Below the pieces are notes generated by a model. That model was given only the letters and a program-made list of their open reading frames with translations, was not told where the DNA came from and searched no databases. This document shows positions 7,286 to 8,683 of a DNA stretch of 8,683 nucleotides, piece after piece. Both the position numbers and the translations under genes were made by a program. Numbering within the stretch: position 1 is the first letter of the stretch; each line of letters begins with the position of its first letter. This stretch comes from Planctomycetaceae bacterium (GTDB taxonomy: Bacteria > Planctomycetota > Planctomycetia > Pirellulales > Pirellulaceae). The stretch is taken from NCBI GenBank assembly GCA_005773145.1, contig SXHS01000328.1:1-8683 (forward strand), in the 5' to 3' direction.

Positions 7286-7298
7286 TGGTGACTCACCA
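7286..7298. promoter_or_regulatory. Operator-like palindrome upstream of the dehydrogenase
   Basis: TGGTGACTCACCA is a perfect 6+1+6 palindrome 24 bp before the dehydrogenase ATG and just downstream of the predicted transcript start. Half-sites of the TGGT/ACCA type are used by some GntR-family regulators, but the spacing here is my observation and no regulator gene is in the window. Confidence 0.35.
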
Positions 7299-7309
7299 AT
7301 CGGAATAAA

Positions 7310-7314
7310 AGAAG
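7310..7314 (+). promoter_or_regulatory. Ribosome binding site deciding the dehydrogenase start
   Basis: The purine run AAAAGAAG ends in AGAAG, 8 nt before ATG 7323. An in-frame GTG at 7314 overlaps this site and would add only three residues, so the ATG is the better start. Confidence 0.45.
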
Positions 7315-7322
7315 TGGGTTGC

Positions 7323-8393
7323 ATGAACGATCTTCTTCGAGTGGTTCTCGTGGCCAACCAGGTTGGACCGGTCCCCGGCTGGGTACTCGAGCAATTGGCG
7401 GCCAACCGCGTTGCGTTCAACGAGCACCGATGTAATACGCCGCACGACGTGGTGGCTGCTTGCCAGGATGCGGATGTGATTTGGGTCATGGCAGGATCAG
7501 AAATCGTCGATGCGGGAGTCCTTTCCAAAATGCCCCGCTGCCGAGCCGTGTTGCGGACTGGATCGGGAACCGACAATGTTCCCGTGGAGGCGGCTACCCG
7601 ATTAGGCATTTATGTTGCCAATACCCCCAATGCCGTGGCGAATGTCGTGGCTGAACATACCATTGGTCTTCTATTCTCGGTAATTCGTCAGATCACGGCG
7701 CAGGACCGCCTGGTGCGGCAGGGCATATGGGATGCGCATCGCGCCTGGCCGGCTTGGAGTCTGTCCGGCCGCACCTTAGGGTTGGTCGGCTTTGGTCGAA
7801 TCGCCCAGCTCGTGGCAGAGAAGACCCGTGGCTTTGAAATGCGTTTGTTGATGTTCGATCCGGCCGTGACTCAAGAAACCGCGCAAAAGTTTCGCGTTCA
7901 CAAGGTTTCGCTTGAAGAGCTGCTAAGCACGTCGGATTTTGTGTCGATCCATGTTCCGCTGCTGGATCGCACTCGCCATTTGATCGGTGAGAACGAGTTG
8001 CGACAGATGAAGAAACTCGCCGTCCTGATCAACACGGCACGCGGCGCCGTGATCGATGAAGCGGCACTGATCAAGTCCTTAAGGCTCGGCTGGATTGCCG
8101 GGGCCGGATTGGACGTGCTGGAAATGGAGCCTCCATCTCCCGACAACCCGCTGTTGAAACTTAACAACGTGGTCATTACGCCCCACATCGCCGGCTATTG
8201 TGCTGAGACGGCCGACAGTTTCTGGCGCCATTCGGTGGAAACCCTGGTGGCCATGGCGGGGGGGGGACCACCGCTTTGGGTTGTGAATCCTGAAGTGGTT
8301 CCACGTCGATCGCCTCCGGAGCCGCATATCGGTCGAGCGAAGCCCATCGTCGACGCCGATCTCATTCATCCTGTGTCTGATCGGGTTGGATGA
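7323..8393 (+). CDS. NAD-dependent D-2-hydroxyacid dehydrogenase family protein
   Basis: The 356-residue protein has both family domains. The substrate domain opens with LRVVLVANQVG and has RTGSGTDNVPVEAATRLGIY (78-97) and NTPNAVANVVAEHTIGLL (100-117). The Rossmann domain shows GLVGFGRIA (153-161; the third Gly of GxGxxG is Ala) and Asp179 at the end of the second strand, which favours NAD over NADP. The catalytic set is complete: Arg240 in NTARGAVIDEAAL, Glu269 in DVLEMEP and His288 in TPHIAGY. It should interconvert a 2-hydroxy acid and its 2-keto acid in the cytoplasm; the substrate (phosphoglycerate, glyoxylate/hydroxypyruvate or other) cannot be read from sequence. After the usual VVNPEVVPR end a tail of about 28 residues is extra. 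A run of nine G (8258-8266) lies within the gene, but the family motif continues in frame after it. It is divergent from the DUF1559 operon and probably monocistronic. Confidence 0.93.
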   Translation: MNDLLRVVLVANQVGPVPGWVLEQLAANRVAFNEHRCNTPHDVVAACQDADVIWVMAGSEIVDAGVLSKMPRCRAVLRTGSGTDNVPVEAATRLGIYVANTPNAVANVVAEHTIGLLFSVIRQITAQDRLVRQGIWDAHRAWPAWSLSGRTLGLVGFGRIAQLVAEKTRGFEMRLLMFDPAVTQETAQKFRVHKVSLEELLSTSDFVSIHVPLLDRTRHLIGENELRQMKKLAVLINTARGAVIDEAALIKSLRLGWIAGAGLDVLEMEPPSPDNPLLKLNNVVITPHIAGYCAETADSFWRHSVETLVAMAGGGPPLWVVNPEVVPRRSPPEPHIGRAKPIVDADLIHPVSDRVG

Positions 8394-8610
8394 CCCCTTT
8401 GACGGTGTCGGTCACGCGCTTGTCCGTCGGACTGATCTCCGCACCCTTGAAAGCGAGGGGGACAGGCACATTTTCCCGGGAACTACGTTGGGCAACCAGC
8501 CAACAGGACGATGCACGTCTCGCGATTTCGCCGGGGAAATGAGCCAGTCCCCGGCCCGTGAACGGTTACACGCTCCAGACTGGCGATGCCTCACAGTTTC
8601 GGGCTCTTTC
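8394..8610. other. Intergenic stretch between convergent genes
   Basis: No complete gene is visible. Its main content is the long inverted repeat at 8458-8552. A minus-strand frame without a start codon runs from a stop at about 8566 through the repeat to a stop at 8362 and overlaps the dehydrogenase end; its last part (LAFKGAEISPTDKRVTDTV...) resembles normal protein in composition but matches nothing I know. Confidence 0.45.
8458..8552. repeat. REP-like long imperfect inverted repeat
   Basis: The left arm (8458-8479, beginning GGGGACAGGCACATTTT) and the right arm (8531-8552, ending GAGCCAGTCCCC) are 22 nt each and complementary at 19 positions; one of the three differences is a G-T pair. 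The 51-nt spacer contains a small stem, GTTGG (8488-8492) with CCAAC (8500-8504). It lies between convergent genes, so its transcript would fold into a hairpin from either side and could serve as a two-way terminator, although no T-run follows. The GGGGACAGGCAC type of arm is, to my knowledge, widespread as dispersed intergenic repeats in planctomycetes. Confidence 0.7.
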
Positions 8611-8683
8611 TCACGTGATGTGCGCGCCTTGTGTTTCCACATAGACCGCGTAGAGCGAGGAGCTGCCGGTCATGAAGAGGCGG
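8611..8683 (-). CDS. C-terminal end of a possible SMP-30/gluconolactonase-like protein, cut by window edge
   Basis: Only the last 23 residues and the TGA stop (complement of 8611-8613) are inside the window. They read RLFMTGSSSLYAVYVETQGA and then HIT. The pattern RLF-[aliphatic/Met]-[small]-x-S-x-SLYA-[V/L]-Y-V-x-T-x-G is like the last beta-strand of planctomycete SMP-30/gluconolactonase-type beta-propeller proteins, which hydrolyse sugar lactones. The composition is clearly protein-like and the stop fits a gene end converging on the dehydrogenase. With so few residues the family call is tentative; another beta-propeller protein is the main alternative. Confidence 0.5.
   Translation of the reverse strand, partial: RLFMTGSSSLYAVYVETQGAHIT

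Noticed and set aside
8258..8266. Run of nine G in the dehydrogenase as a phase-variation or sequencing-error frameshift
   Set aside because: The family motif VVNPEV continues in the same frame right after the run, so the reading frame is intact here; whether the tract slips in the population cannot be judged from one sequence.
1..8683. A new defence or multi-gene accessory system
   Set aside because: All complete genes belong to common planctomycete families, and there is no transposase, integrase, toxin-antitoxin, nuclease or reverse transcriptase frame.

Overview
The window looks like chromosomal DNA of a planctomycete (Planctomycetota, probably of the Pirellulales type). The evidence is content. 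It holds a DUF1553/DUF1549 heme protein followed by a DUF1501 protein with a twin-arginine leader, and a DUF1559 prepilin-like protein followed by a small transthyretin-like lipoprotein. Both pairings are expanded in that phylum. The DNA is GC-rich and carries several imperfect palindromic intergenic repeats.

Layout from left to right. Positions 1-4160 are a minus-strand operon: the cytochrome-like DUF1549/DUF1553 protein (933-4160) is read first, then, 11 bp later, a DUF1501 protein (1-921) that runs off the left edge. Positions 4161-4726 hold no recognisable gene but contain a compact element with interleaved inverted repeats (4576-4622). Positions 4727-5455 are a plus-strand remnant of an acetolactate-synthase-like thiamine diphosphate enzyme. 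Only its central domain survives, and its 3' end runs into a second palindromic repeat (5375-5422). Positions 5430-6932 are a minus-strand operon of the DUF1559 protein and a small lipoprotein, with a sigma70-type promoter at 7211-7239 and a leader of about 270 nt. Positions 7249-7322 are the control region of a plus-strand D-2-hydroxyacid dehydrogenase (7323-8393). The stretch 8394-8610 carries a long imperfect inverted repeat between convergent genes. At the right edge a minus-strand gene ends (8611-8683); its last residues resemble the C terminus of SMP-30/gluconolactonase-like proteins.

How they work together. The two DUF1553/DUF1501 proteins are expected to be exported and to act together, but the biochemical role of this pair is not established. 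The DUF1559 protein is probably an inner-membrane, pseudopilin-like protein co-expressed with its lipoprotein partner. The dehydrogenase, the TPP-enzyme remnant and the possible lactonase end hint at sugar-acid or 2-keto/2-hydroxy acid metabolism, but this is inference from neighbours.

I did not find a convincing new multi-gene system. The items most worth a second look are the truncated TPP enzyme bounded by palindromic repeats, the three different palindromic elements, the repeat-flanked -10 of the dehydrogenase promoter, and the uncharacterised N-terminal domain of the large heme protein.
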